A DNA stretch of 64,000 bases from Marinilabilia salmonicolor (GTDB lineage: Bacteria > Bacteroidota > Bacteroidia > Bacteroidales > Marinilabiliaceae). This document shows, piece after piece, positions 35,162 to 43,676 of the stretch. A program made the translations under genes and the position numbers. The stretch lies in NCBI RefSeq assembly GCF_003003035.1, contig NZ_PVTS01000008.1:165751-229750 (forward strand), given 5' to 3'. Numbering within the stretch: the first letter of the stretch is position 1; every line of letters begins with the position of its first letter. Below the pieces are notes generated by a model, which did not search any database, was not told where the DNA came from, and saw nothing but the letters and a program-made list of their open reading frames with translations.

Positions 35162-37105
35162 ATGAAAATTACCTGGTTTTTCTTTTTATCGTTGTTCCTT
35201 ACTTTGGGGGCCTGTAGAGGACCTCAATCCTCCAATACCAAGAAAGTAGATGTTTTGATAATCGGAGGCGGTGCCAGTGGTAGTATGGCCGGTATTCAAT
35301 CAGCGCGTATGGGGTCTGAAACGCTTATTGCTGAGAAAGGTCCCTGGCTTGGGGGTATGCTGACTTCGGCCGGGGTAAGTGCCATTGATGGTAACCATAA
35401 ATTACACTCCGGTTTGTGGGCTGAGTTTCGCCAGAAGCTTTATGATTATTATGGAGGTCCCGATTCTGTCAGTACCGGATGGGTCAGTCATGTTCTTTTT
35501 GAACCTTCAGTGGGAGCCAACATATTAAAGTCTATGGCGGATGCTGAACCCAATCTTGAATTAAGCTTTAACACTAGTCTGGTATCTCTGGAAAAGAATG
35601 AGGAAGGCTGGACGGTTTTGGTAGATGGTCCTCGGGGCAACCAAACGATCCAGACCAAAGTAATTATTGATGGAACCGAATTGGGAGATGTGGCTGCAAT
35701 GGCCGGTATTCCTTACGATGTTGGTATGGATTCACGTTACGAAACAGGTGAGGAAATTGCCCCAAAGGAGAGCAATGATATTGTCCAGGACTTAACTTAT
35801 GTAGCGGTATTGAAAGATTACGGTGAGGGGGCTGACAAGACCATTAAAAAGCCCGAAAACTATGATCCTTCTCCATTCTTTTGTACTTGTGCCCATGAAT
35901 GTGATGAAGATACTGCCGGTAATAAGCTTTGGGATTGTGATTATATGATGGAGTACGGTCGGCTTCCGAATGACAAATTCATGATCAACTGGCCTATCCG
36001 TGGCAATGATTACTATGTAAATGTAGTTGAGATGGGACCGGAAGAACGAGCTGAAGCTTTAACTAATGCAAAATGGTTTACAAAGTGTTATATATACTAT
36101 CTTCAAACCGAGTTGGGCTTTAAAAATCTGGGCATTGCTGATGATGAATTCCCCACCTCTGACGGATTTCCGCTCATTGCTTATCATCGCGAATCGAGGC
36201 GGATAAAAGGGAAAGTCCGTTTTACAGTTAACGATCTGGCACGTCCTTTTAGTCAGGAAACGTCACTTTACAGAACCGGAATTGCTGTGGGAGATTATCC
36301 CATCGATCATCACCATTCGCGTTATCCGGATCAGTCACAGGTGCCCGATCTTCATTTTTATCCGGTTCCCTCTTACACCCTGCCTCTTGGAGCGCTTATT
36401 CCAAAGGATACTGAAAATTTCATTGTTGCAGAAAAATCTATTTCTGTTACCAATATAGTGAATGGGACGACCCGCCTTCAACCGGTTTGTATGCTTATAG
36501 GACAGGCGGCCGGAACTCTGGCATCTCTTGCCGTACAACAAGGGGTTACCCCTGCCGATGTCCCGGTGCGGCAGGTTCAGAGCCACTTGATTGCCGATGG
36601 AGCTTACATTATGCCCTATTCGGATGTTAACGTTGAAAAAAAATATTGGGAGGATGTTCAAAAAATTGGAGCTACAGGAATACTTAAAGGAGAGGGGAAA
36701 AACATTGGCTGGTCCAACGTTACTTTGTTTTACCCCGACTCGGTAATGACTGCAAATGCTTTAAGAGATGGTCTGAAGGATATTGCACCTGGTTTTAATT
36801 TTAATTCACATGAAGAAATTCTGACCATTGAGGAAGGTGTCAATACGGCCTTTTCTTTGTCACGGTATATGAATCCGAATATTCAACCTGAAATTTCAAA
36901 CGAGGATATCTCAATGATTTGGCAAGAAATGGGATGGGGAGAAATGCAACCTCATGTTTCTATAACCCGGGCTCAGATGGCAGTGTTGCTAAATCGAATT
37001 GTGGAGCCATTTTCTTCTGTAGAAGTAGATCTACAGGGCCTGTATAAAAAAGAAAAAAAGAATCTGTCTTTTAATAAGTCGTTAGCTTTAAGAAGGTTTA
37101 TCTGA
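35162..37105 (+). CDS. Lipoprotein FAD-dependent oxidoreductase (FAD_oxidored) with SLH-like C-terminal tail
   Basis: From the ATG at 35162 the 647-residue product has a lipoprotein signal ending in TLGAC18. Residues about 29-500 are a PF12831-like flavoprotein with VLIIGGGASG (31-40), GPWLGGMLTSAGV and, near the end of the domain, GTTRLQPVCMLIGQAAGTLAS. From about 510 to 615 two SLH-like segments follow (PYSDVNVEKKYW, GILKGEG, VSITRAQMAVLLNRI). The N-terminal extension possible from 35054 runs through the repeat element and is unlikely. The family is common in PULs with glycosidases but has no settled reaction; sugar or glycoside oxidation is plausible. The stop overlaps the next start by one base, so it is coupled to the acetyltransferase. 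Confidence 0.85.
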   Translation: MKITWFFFLSLFLTLGACRGPQSSNTKKVDVLIIGGGASGSMAGIQSARMGSETLIAEKGPWLGGMLTSAGVSAIDGNHKLHSGLWAEFRQKLYDYYGGPDSVSTGWVSHVLFEPSVGANILKSMADAEPNLELSFNTSLVSLEKNEEGWTVLVDGPRGNQTIQTKVIIDGTELGDVAAMAGIPYDVGMDSRYETGEEIAPKESNDIVQDLTYVAVLKDYGEGADKTIKKPENYDPSPFFCTCAHECDEDTAGNKLWDCDYMMEYGRLPNDKFMINWPIRGNDYYVNVVEMGPEERAEALTNAKWFTKCYIYYLQTELGFKNLGIADDEFPTSDGFPLIAYHRESRRIKGKVRFTVNDLARPFSQETSLYRTGIAVGDYPIDHHHSRYPDQSQVPDLHFYPVPSYTLPLGALIPKDTENFIVAEKSISVTNIVNGTTRLQPVCMLIGQAAGTLASLAVQQGVTPADVPVRQVQSHLIADGAYIMPYSDVNVEKKYWEDVQKIGATGILKGEGKNIGWSNVTLFYPDSVMTANALRDGLKDIAPGFNFNSHEEILTIEEGVNTAFSLSRYMNPNIQPEISNEDISMIWQEMGWGEMQPHVSITRAQMAVLLNRIVEPFSSVEVDLQGLYKKEKKNLSFNKSLALRRFI

Positions 37106-38523
37106 TGTCAACCGGCAAAGTTCGTTTCGAAGCACTGGATGCTTTACGTGGTCTGGCTATTTTAATGATGGTATTGTCCGGTACCATACCCTTTGAAGGG
37201 GCTTTCCCCGGGTGGATGTATCATGCACAACTGCCTCCGCCGCAGCATGTTTTTAATCCGGATTGGCCTGGCCTCACCTGGGTTGACCTGGTATTTCCCA
37301 TGTTCTTGTTTTCAATGGGAGCAGCCATCCCGTTTTCATTTGGAGGGAGAATGGATCGTGGAACAACACATGCAAAAATAGCTGGTCACCTTATTTGGAG
37401 GTTCCTGGGACTGGCTGTTTTTGCGGTTGTTTCGCAACATCTTCGCCCGTGGGGAATGGATGCACCTGATTTTCTGAAATGGTTGCTGGCATTGCTGGGC
37501 ATGGCGCTGATGCTATTGGTGTTTGCTTCACCTGTAAAGGGGTGGGCCGTTAGGTTTCCTTCCTTTTTTCCTCTCATAGGGTTGGTGCTTACAGTGGTTT
37601 TTCTTAGGTTAATGGGTATGGAAGGGGTTCGGTATTTTTCCTTAAGATCATTCGACATCATAATTATGGTTCTTGCTAATACCGCTTTAGGTGGTGGAAT
37701 TCTATATATAGTGTTTCGCAAATGGCATCAAACACTTTGGTTATCGTTTGCTTTGTTGGCTGCCTTTTTTCTAAGTGCCCGCGATGGCAATAACTGGATC
37801 AGCAACATCTATAACTGGTCCCCAGCTTCCTGGTTGGTTTCCTGGAATTATCTCAAATATTTGCTTGTATTAATTCCCGGAATTTATACCGGTATTGTTT
37901 GTCGGAATGCACTTCAAACCCCCGATATTGGGTTAAGGCAGGAGAAAACCGGCAACGCTCGTATTGCTTTTGGAATACTTTTAGCAGGAATAGCTCTTGT
38001 TGCTGTATCCCTTTGGGGACTTTATACCAGAAATATGGAATTGTCCTTTGCCATTACCATTGTTCTGATAGTGGGACTGTTTTTACTATTGAAAAAGTGG
38101 AGGAGCTTTTGGAGACCGGTATTCGTTAAATTATTTCCGGTTATTGCAGTATTGATTATAGGGGGTTACCTTCTGGAACCTCTGCATGGGGGGATAAAAA
38201 AAGACCCGGCCACACTGAGTTATCTGATACTTACAGCAGGTCTTTCAATGGTTTTGTTACTTGCTTTTGTTGTACTTATTGAAGAATTTAGCCTCAAAGG
38301 ATTAATGTTTATTCTTGCCGGTTCGGGGAAAAACCCCATGATGGCTTATGTTGCCGGAAGTAATCTGGTTATTCCGGTTTTAGCGCTTACGGGAATGGAG
38401 AATTTGCTTTTCTTCGGGGAAATACCTGTTGTTTCAGGCTTGGTTAAAGCCATAATAATTACCTTAGTGGTAGGATTGGTGAGTGCTCTGGCGGCACAAA
38501 AAAAGTTCTTTATGAGGGTTTAA
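37105..38523 (+). CDS. DUF5009/HGSNAT-like membrane acyltransferase
   Basis: The 472-residue protein has at least ten hydrophobic helices. It starts with RFEALDALRGLAILMMVLSG and has LTWVDLVFPMFLFSMGAAIPFS, the conserved pair of motifs of the heparan-alpha-glucosaminide N-acetyltransferase (HGSNAT)/DUF5009 group. The human relative moves an acetyl group from cytosolic acetyl-CoA across a membrane onto a terminal glucosamine. In this PUL the same chemistry could cap a free amino sugar in the periplasm so that N-acetyl-dependent enzymes can act; that is inference. It is translationally coupled to the FAD oxidoreductase (overlap TGATG). Confidence 0.85.
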   Translation: MSTGKVRFEALDALRGLAILMMVLSGTIPFEGAFPGWMYHAQLPPPQHVFNPDWPGLTWVDLVFPMFLFSMGAAIPFSFGGRMDRGTTHAKIAGHLIWRFLGLAVFAVVSQHLRPWGMDAPDFLKWLLALLGMALMLLVFASPVKGWAVRFPSFFPLIGLVLTVVFLRLMGMEGVRYFSLRSFDIIIMVLANTALGGGILYIVFRKWHQTLWLSFALLAAFFLSARDGNNWISNIYNWSPASWLVSWNYLKYLLVLIPGIYTGIVCRNALQTPDIGLRQEKTGNARIAFGILLAGIALVAVSLWGLYTRNMELSFAITIVLIVGLFLLLKKWRSFWRPVFVKLFPVIAVLIIGGYLLEPLHGGIKKDPATLSYLILTAGLSMVLLLAFVVLIEEFSLKGLMFILAGSGKNPMMAYVAGSNLVIPVLALTGMENLLFFGEIPVVSGLVKAIIITLVVGLVSALAAQKKFFMRV

Positions 38524-38568
38524 GCCGGGATGCAAACACAAATTATGCTGATATTTAAAAGAAAAAAT

Positions 38569-40821
38569 ATGAAGATTTTCCGTTTTTCACTGATTGGATT
38601 GATAACTATCGGAATACTGATGGGATGCTCAACCGGGCAGAATGCTTCCGAGAAAGAAAAAGATTTAACCGGGTATGTTGATCCGTTTATCGGTACGGGT
38701 TTTCATGGGCATACCTATCCCGGGGCTGTGTTACCTTTTGGAAGGGTGCAGTTAAGTCCTGATACTCGTCTCAATGGTTGGGATGCTTGCAGCGGGTACC
38801 ATTACTCGGATAGTACCATTTATGGATTCAGTCACACACACCTAAGTGGTACCGGTATTGGCGATATGGGCGATGTCCTTTTTCTGCCCTATACCGGAGA
38901 AGTGGATGAAGCTCCCCTGGCTACTTTTTCTCATAGCGAAGAGCAGGCATCCCCTGGTTATTATCAGGTGACACTTAAACCATGGGATGTGAAATGTGAA
39001 TTGAGTGCCACTTTGCGAACCGGCTGGCATAGATATACCTATCCGCAAGGTAGTAAACCCGGTTTGATGATTGACCTGGCCCATATTCTTCAGGAAACCT
39101 GGGGCAATAGTGTGGTTGAGGCTTCCCTGAAGGTGATTGACGATCGTACCATTGAGGGATACCGGATGACCAAAGGTTGGGCTGCTAAAGAACCGGTTTG
39201 GTTTCGTGCAGAATTTAATGAGCCGTTTTCAGTAGAAAAAATAATTAAAGATGGGGAAAGTCTGGATGGGGCAAGCAGTGCTAAAGGAACCAACTTAAAA
39301 ATATTTTTATCCTTTGAAAAACTGGAGGCGCCTTTGACAGCCAAAGTTGGAATATCTGCTGTGGATGCAGCAGGTCCTGGCATCAACCTGAAGGAAGTCC
39401 AGGCTCTTCAGTCCTTTGATGAAGTGGTTGCAGAAGCCCGGAAAAACTGGAATGAAACTTTAGAAGCCATCGAGATAAAAAGTGACGATGAAGATGTGCT
39501 GACCAATTTTTATACTTCTCTTTATCATTCGCATCTGGCACCAATGGTTTTTAGTGATGCCGACGGTCGTTACAGAGGAATGGATCACGAAATTTACAAG
39601 ACCAACGGAAAGGGGGAAGCTTACACTGTTTTTTCCCTGTGGGATACCTTCAGGGCCTGGTATCCGTTGATGACCATTATCGAACCTTCACTGTCTTCTC
39701 AATGGGTTTACTCTTTATATGAGGGAGGTCAGCAGGGAGGGTTGTTGCCCAAGTGGCCGCTTGTTGCCAATTACACCGGTACGATGGTTGGTTATCCGGC
39801 CCTTTCGCTAATGGCAGATGCTTCAACAAAAGGACTTATTGATTCGATACCCGATAAGCTGATTGCTGCAGCAGAGAAGTCTGCAACCTGGCAACCCGAA
39901 TGGCATGAGCAGGCCAAAGGAACGCGTGCCGAAATGGTCATGCCTTTGCACATCAGATACAAAGAATCCAACGGATTTGTCCCGGTTGATAAGGTCCAGG
40001 GCTCTGTGTCGTGGGGCCTTGAAATGGCTTATTACGACTGGTGTCTGGCCACCATGATGGAAAATGAGGGGCACGCTGATGCTGCAGAGAAATGGTATGC
40101 CAAAGGGCAATATTATAAACATTATTTCGATCCTTCAACCGGCTTTATGCGCGGGAAAAATCTGGACGGTGATTGGTATGCTGATTTTAATCCCAATTAT
40201 TCCAGCCATATGAAAAGTGAGTATGTTGAAGGTAATGCCTGGCAATGGTCTCCTTTTGTGCCTCACGATATTAAAGGTTTCCGTGAACTTCTGGGTGGCG
40301 AAAAAGCCATGGGAGAATGGCTCGATAATTTATTTACTACAATCAGCAAAGTGGAAGGGGAAAATGCCAGTGCCGATATAACGGGCCTCATTGGTCAGTA
40401 TGCACACGGAAATGAACCCAGCCATCATGTCGCTTATATGTATCAGTACACCGACAGGCCCTGGCGTACTCAGGAAATTGTGGATACCGTGCTCTATAAT
40501 TTCTACAAACCGGAGCCGGCAGGCATCATTGGTAATGAAGATTGTGGACAAATGTCTGCCTGGTACATTATGAGCGCTCTTGGGTTTTACCAGATTAATC
40601 CGGGAGAACCTGTTTACACTCTGGGACGTCCCATCGTTGATGAGGCCCGCATTCGCTTGCATGAAGGGTGGTTCGATATTCGGGCGCATAACAATTCTCC
40701 TCAGAATAAATATGTTAAGGAGGTTAAACTAAATGGAGAAACGCTTCAAACCAACCAGTTTGAGCATAGTGATATTCAAAAGGGTGGAAAATTGGAATTT
40801 TTTATGACTGATAAACCTTGA
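38569..40821 (+). CDS. GH92 family alpha-mannosidase lipoprotein
   Basis: With the ATG at 38569 the 750-residue protein begins with a lipoprotein signal (ILMGC20). GH92 hallmarks follow: YVDPFIGTGFHGHTYPGA, LSPDTR, FSHTHLSGTG, SLWDTFRAWYPLMTI and GNEDCGQMSAWYIMSALGFY. GH92 enzymes are calcium-dependent exo-alpha-mannosidases acting on alpha-1,2/1,3/1,4/1,6-linked mannose. The sequence does not fix the linkage preference. An alternative start at 38530 would add 13 residues before the signal. Its presence suggests the target glycan carries alpha-mannose; it is the only well-characterised glycosidase family in this PUL. It is 45 bp behind the acetyltransferase gene. Confidence 0.94.
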   Translation: MKIFRFSLIGLITIGILMGCSTGQNASEKEKDLTGYVDPFIGTGFHGHTYPGAVLPFGRVQLSPDTRLNGWDACSGYHYSDSTIYGFSHTHLSGTGIGDMGDVLFLPYTGEVDEAPLATFSHSEEQASPGYYQVTLKPWDVKCELSATLRTGWHRYTYPQGSKPGLMIDLAHILQETWGNSVVEASLKVIDDRTIEGYRMTKGWAAKEPVWFRAEFNEPFSVEKIIKDGESLDGASSAKGTNLKIFLSFEKLEAPLTAKVGISAVDAAGPGINLKEVQALQSFDEVVAEARKNWNETLEAIEIKSDDEDVLTNFYTSLYHSHLAPMVFSDADGRYRGMDHEIYKTNGKGEAYTVFSLWDTFRAWYPLMTIIEPSLSSQWVYSLYEGGQQGGLLPKWPLVANYTGTMVGYPALSLMADASTKGLIDSIPDKLIAAAEKSATWQPEWHEQAKGTRAEMVMPLHIRYKESNGFVPVDKVQGSVSWGLEMAYYDWCLATMMENEGHADAAEKWYAKGQYYKHYFDPSTGFMRGKNLDGDWYADFNPNYSSHMKSEYVEGNAWQWSPFVPHDIKGFRELLGGEKAMGEWLDNLFTTISKVEGENASADITGLIGQYAHGNEPSHHVAYMYQYTDRPWRTQEIVDTVLYNFYKPEPAGIIGNEDCGQMSAWYIMSALGFYQINPGEPVYTLGRPIVDEARIRLHEGWFDIRAHNNSPQNKYVKEVKLNGETLQTNQFEHSDIQKGGKLEFFMTDKP

Positions 40822-40887
40822 TTTTCCTAAATCCAAGAAAGATGAATTGTGATTTTGATGAGAAAAAGTAGTAAGAGATTCAGAAAG

Positions 40888-40930
40888 AACAGAGTCGGGA
40901 TAATTTTCACCGACTCTGTTGGGTTTAATT
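40888..40930 (+). terminator. Hairpin between GH92 and CE2 genes
   Basis: A perfect 11 bp stem (40888-40898 with 40910-40920) closes an 11 nt loop, but only a weak T-rich stretch follows. It may be a terminator for the GH92 end of the operon or an RNA processing/stability hairpin ahead of the esterase gene. Confidence 0.55.
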
Positions 40931-40987
40931 TCAACATGTATCTTAACCGCAATGGCCTAAGATTTATCATCAACAATTTACTAAACG

Positions 40988-42079
40988 ATGAAGATAAAAA
41001 GTGTTTTTTTGGTTGTGTTTTTTGTATCTACGTGTATAACCCTTTTTTCCCAGAAGAGCTATCATTTTTTTCCTGCCAGCCATGAGTGCTTCAATTATAT
41101 GGGTCGCGTTGATTTTTCAGATAAACAGATTTCCCGTTACGATTGGCCGGGTGTAACAGTTCGTTTTCAGTTTACCGGCAACGAGTTGAAGCTTCATTTT
41201 AAAGGTGGGGAGCGAAACTATTTTGATTTGTTTGTAGATGGTGAACTGTTCGAAATTTTGCATGCCAAAGAAGATACAATAGCTGTGATAAAAGGGATAA
41301 TTGGTAATGGACCCCACGAGGCAAGGTTTTTTAAACGTACCGAGGGGGAGATGGGGGAGACTCATTTTTACGGGATTGAATTGTCCCATAAAGGGAGGTT
41401 GCTACCATGGGAAAAGGAGGTTGATCGTCGCATTGAGTTTGTTGGAAACTCAATTACCTGTGGCTATGGTGCGGAATCAGAAAGCAGGGATGATGATTTC
41501 GATCCGCGCACCGAGAATGTAGGTCGGTCATATGCCACAATAATTGCAGAAGCACTGAAAGCAGATTATCATGTGGTGGCCCATTCAGGTCTTGGTGTAG
41601 TTCGAAACTATGGTGATTCTCAAAAAGTTTCTACCAACCTGGCTACCATGCCTCAACGCTTTGGTCGTGCTTTGGATATGGATGATTCTGTTGAATGGGA
41701 TTTTTCGAAATGGCAGGCTCATGCGGTAATTATTAATCTTGGCACCAATGATTTTTCAACTGAACCTCATCCCGACAGGGTGGTTTTTCAAAGGACTTAT
41801 GAGAAGCTGATCAAACAGGTACGATTAGCTTATGGAGCTGTTCCGGTGTTTTGCGTGGTTGGCCCATTGACAGATGAACCCTGTTATACTTATGTGAAAG
41901 AAGTTGTTGAAAACTACGGTCTGCTATGCGCTGATGAAAATGTCTATTTCATCGGAATTCCGCCAGCCTTACTTGATCCTGATACGGACTTTGGTGCTGA
42001 TGCACATCCCTCTTTTAGCGGTCAACAAAAGATGGCCAATCATGTAATTCCGATTGTTTCAACTGTGTTGGGATGGTAA
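40988..42079 (+). CDS. CE2-type carbohydrate esterase (SGNH hydrolase with N-terminal jelly-roll)
   Basis: The 363-residue protein has a signal peptide ending near TLFSQ22, an N-terminal beta-sandwich region (about 25-140, with GVTVRFQFTGNELKLHF) and a C-terminal SGNH domain: block I GNSITCGYGAE (G153-N154-S155), GTND at 252-255, and D338-A-H340 as the catalytic Asp/His. This two-domain plan is that of CE2 deacetylases, which remove acetyl groups from O-6 of mannose or glucose units or from xylan. Together with the GH92 gene it suggests an acetylated mannose-containing substrate. It is the last rightward gene of the PUL and faces the ROK regulator gene. Confidence 0.88.
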   Translation: MKIKSVFLVVFFVSTCITLFSQKSYHFFPASHECFNYMGRVDFSDKQISRYDWPGVTVRFQFTGNELKLHFKGGERNYFDLFVDGELFEILHAKEDTIAVIKGIIGNGPHEARFFKRTEGEMGETHFYGIELSHKGRLLPWEKEVDRRIEFVGNSITCGYGAESESRDDDFDPRTENVGRSYATIIAEALKADYHVVAHSGLGVVRNYGDSQKVSTNLATMPQRFGRALDMDDSVEWDFSKWQAHAVIINLGTNDFSTEPHPDRVVFQRTYEKLIKQVRLAYGAVPVFCVVGPLTDEPCYTYVKEVVENYGLLCADENVYFIGIPPALLDPDTDFGADAHPSFSGQQKMANHVIPIVSTVLGW

Positions 42080-42165
42080 TAGGTTGCACTTAGTTGGAGT
42101 TTTGTATGGCGGGCTTTTTGACTGCCAAATCTGCAGGACTTAGTGCCATTCGCGTTTTTTTGTTA

Positions 42166-43383
42166 TTAAATCAAATCATGCTGCTTAAATACCATAGCAG
42201 ATGCACCAATGTATCCTGTTTCACTTCCCAGTTGAGAAGTCTTTATGGTTAAATATCTAAGAGGAATGGTTAATGCGGTTTTGTTCATTCCGGTTTTAAT
42301 AGAATCAGTAAACATATATCCGGCTTGAGCAAACTTCCCTCCTACAATTATCAATTCCGGGTTTAAAAGGTTGACGATATTACCCAAGGCCATTCCCAGT
42401 TTTTCACCCATTTCCTGCAGTAAATTGATACTTAACGCATCCCCTTCGTTGGTGGCATTGATAATGTCGTCATAGCGGATATCGTCCAGTATTTTATTGC
42501 TGCTGGCCAGGGATATGTCACCTTTTTTAATGTCACTTTTGAAATTTTCTTCCAGTGCATACCCTGAAACTTCCATTCCAAGGCATCCTCTTTTGCCACA
42601 AATGCACAATTTCTCCGAATTGCTCATTTGCATATGGCCAAATTCTCCGGCAAACCCCATGCCTCCGGTAATAATTTTTTTGTGAGCAATGATGGTCATC
42701 CCAAGACCTCGACTGACATTTAAAACCAAGGCATTTTTGGCTTCTTTGGCCTGGCCCAATACTTGTTCGGCAAGTCCCATTACATGGGTGTCGTTGTCAA
42801 TAAAAATCTGTTTTTGGAGCCGCTTGGTCAAATGTTGGGCAAGTGGTTCTTCCCGGAAATTAAAGAAATTGTAGGATTCTCCTGTCAATGTGTTAACCCT
42901 GCCGGTGAGACCAATACCAATACCAAGAATATGTTCTTTTCCAATTTGACATTCCTCTAATGTTTCCTGGATAAATGAGATGACTGTTTCCAAGCATTCA
43001 GGTGTGTTTTCGAGTCTGAAATTTATGTCCTGCTTTTCCAGAATAACTTTTTGGTCCAGTCTGACGACTGCAATGCTTATTCTTTTAAAAAGAATCTCAA
43101 CACCGATAGCATGAAATTTGTCTATGTTGAGCGTGTAAAGTGTTGGTCGTCTTCCGTTTTCAGTTTCTTTTTTGCCTTCTTCCAGTACCAACAGATCTGT
43201 AATTAATTCATTTATTAATTTAATGGTTGTGGGGGTGCTTATCCGAACTTGTTTCTGTAATTCCGGAATTGTTAATGGCACATCGGATTTGGACAATGCA
43301 CGGATGATTTTTCTTTTTTGTTTTGCTTGTCTGCTTTTATTGCTAACTTCCTCTGATTCATATAAAACATTATTGAGCCACAT
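42166..43383 (-). CDS. ROK-family transcriptional regulator (NagC/XylR-like)
   Basis: The 405-residue protein has an N-terminal winged helix-turn-helix (about residues 25-85, PLTIPELQKQVRISTPTTIKLINELITDL) followed by a ROK sugar-kinase-like domain. The ROK zinc-binding motif is present as CICGKRGCLGM, while the usual final glutamate after the last Cys region is shifted. HMQMSN precedes it in the typical GEFGHMQ context. ROK repressors respond to sugars such as GlcNAc-6-P or xylose. The gene lies convergently to the PUL, whose AGE epimerase and acetyltransferase deal with amino sugars, so it is a reasonable candidate regulator for it. A 293 bp divergent gap to the next gene should contain its promoter. 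Confidence 0.9.
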   Translation of the reverse strand: MWLNNVLYESEEVSNKSRQAKQKRKIIRALSKSDVPLTIPELQKQVRISTPTTIKLINELITDLLVLEEGKKETENGRRPTLYTLNIDKFHAIGVEILFKRISIAVVRLDQKVILEKQDINFRLENTPECLETVISFIQETLEECQIGKEHILGIGIGLTGRVNTLTGESYNFFNFREEPLAQHLTKRLQKQIFIDNDTHVMGLAEQVLGQAKEAKNALVLNVSRGLGMTIIAHKKIITGGMGFAGEFGHMQMSNSEKLCICGKRGCLGMEVSGYALEENFKSDIKKGDISLASSNKILDDIRYDDIINATNEGDALSINLLQEMGEKLGMALGNIVNLLNPELIIVGGKFAQAGYMFTDSIKTGMNKTALTIPLRYLTIKTSQLGSETGYIGASAMVFKQHDLI

Positions 43384-43676
43384 GGTGAAGAATTATTATA
43401 TTTTTAATCTTAATAAAAGATCTTTGATAAGCGTAAAAGTTATATTTTATGTAAATGTAGTAAAATATTAATGAATAAATAAAAAAAATTCAAAACTGCA
43501 GGGGTGTATTTAAAATGAGAACTAATGTGAAGAATGCAATTAATTGAAGAAATTCGTAGCTTATCTTGTTTTTTCGCTGCATAAATTGATTGTGAAATAA
43601 GAGATTTGTTTGAAAAACGATTAAATTTGGTGTGTAGAAATTTTTTCAAATTCTGTATTTTTAAACTTTAACTTCT

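Noticed and set aside
32832..37105. Classical sialic acid (nan) operon reading for the AGE epimerase region
   Set aside because: No sialic acid lyase, sialidase or nan-type transporter is present, so only the epimerase resembles that pathway.
40849..41085. Short plus-strand frame in front of the CE2 gene
   Set aside because: It runs through a perfect hairpin and overlaps the signal peptide of the CE2 protein in another frame; composition is not protein-like.
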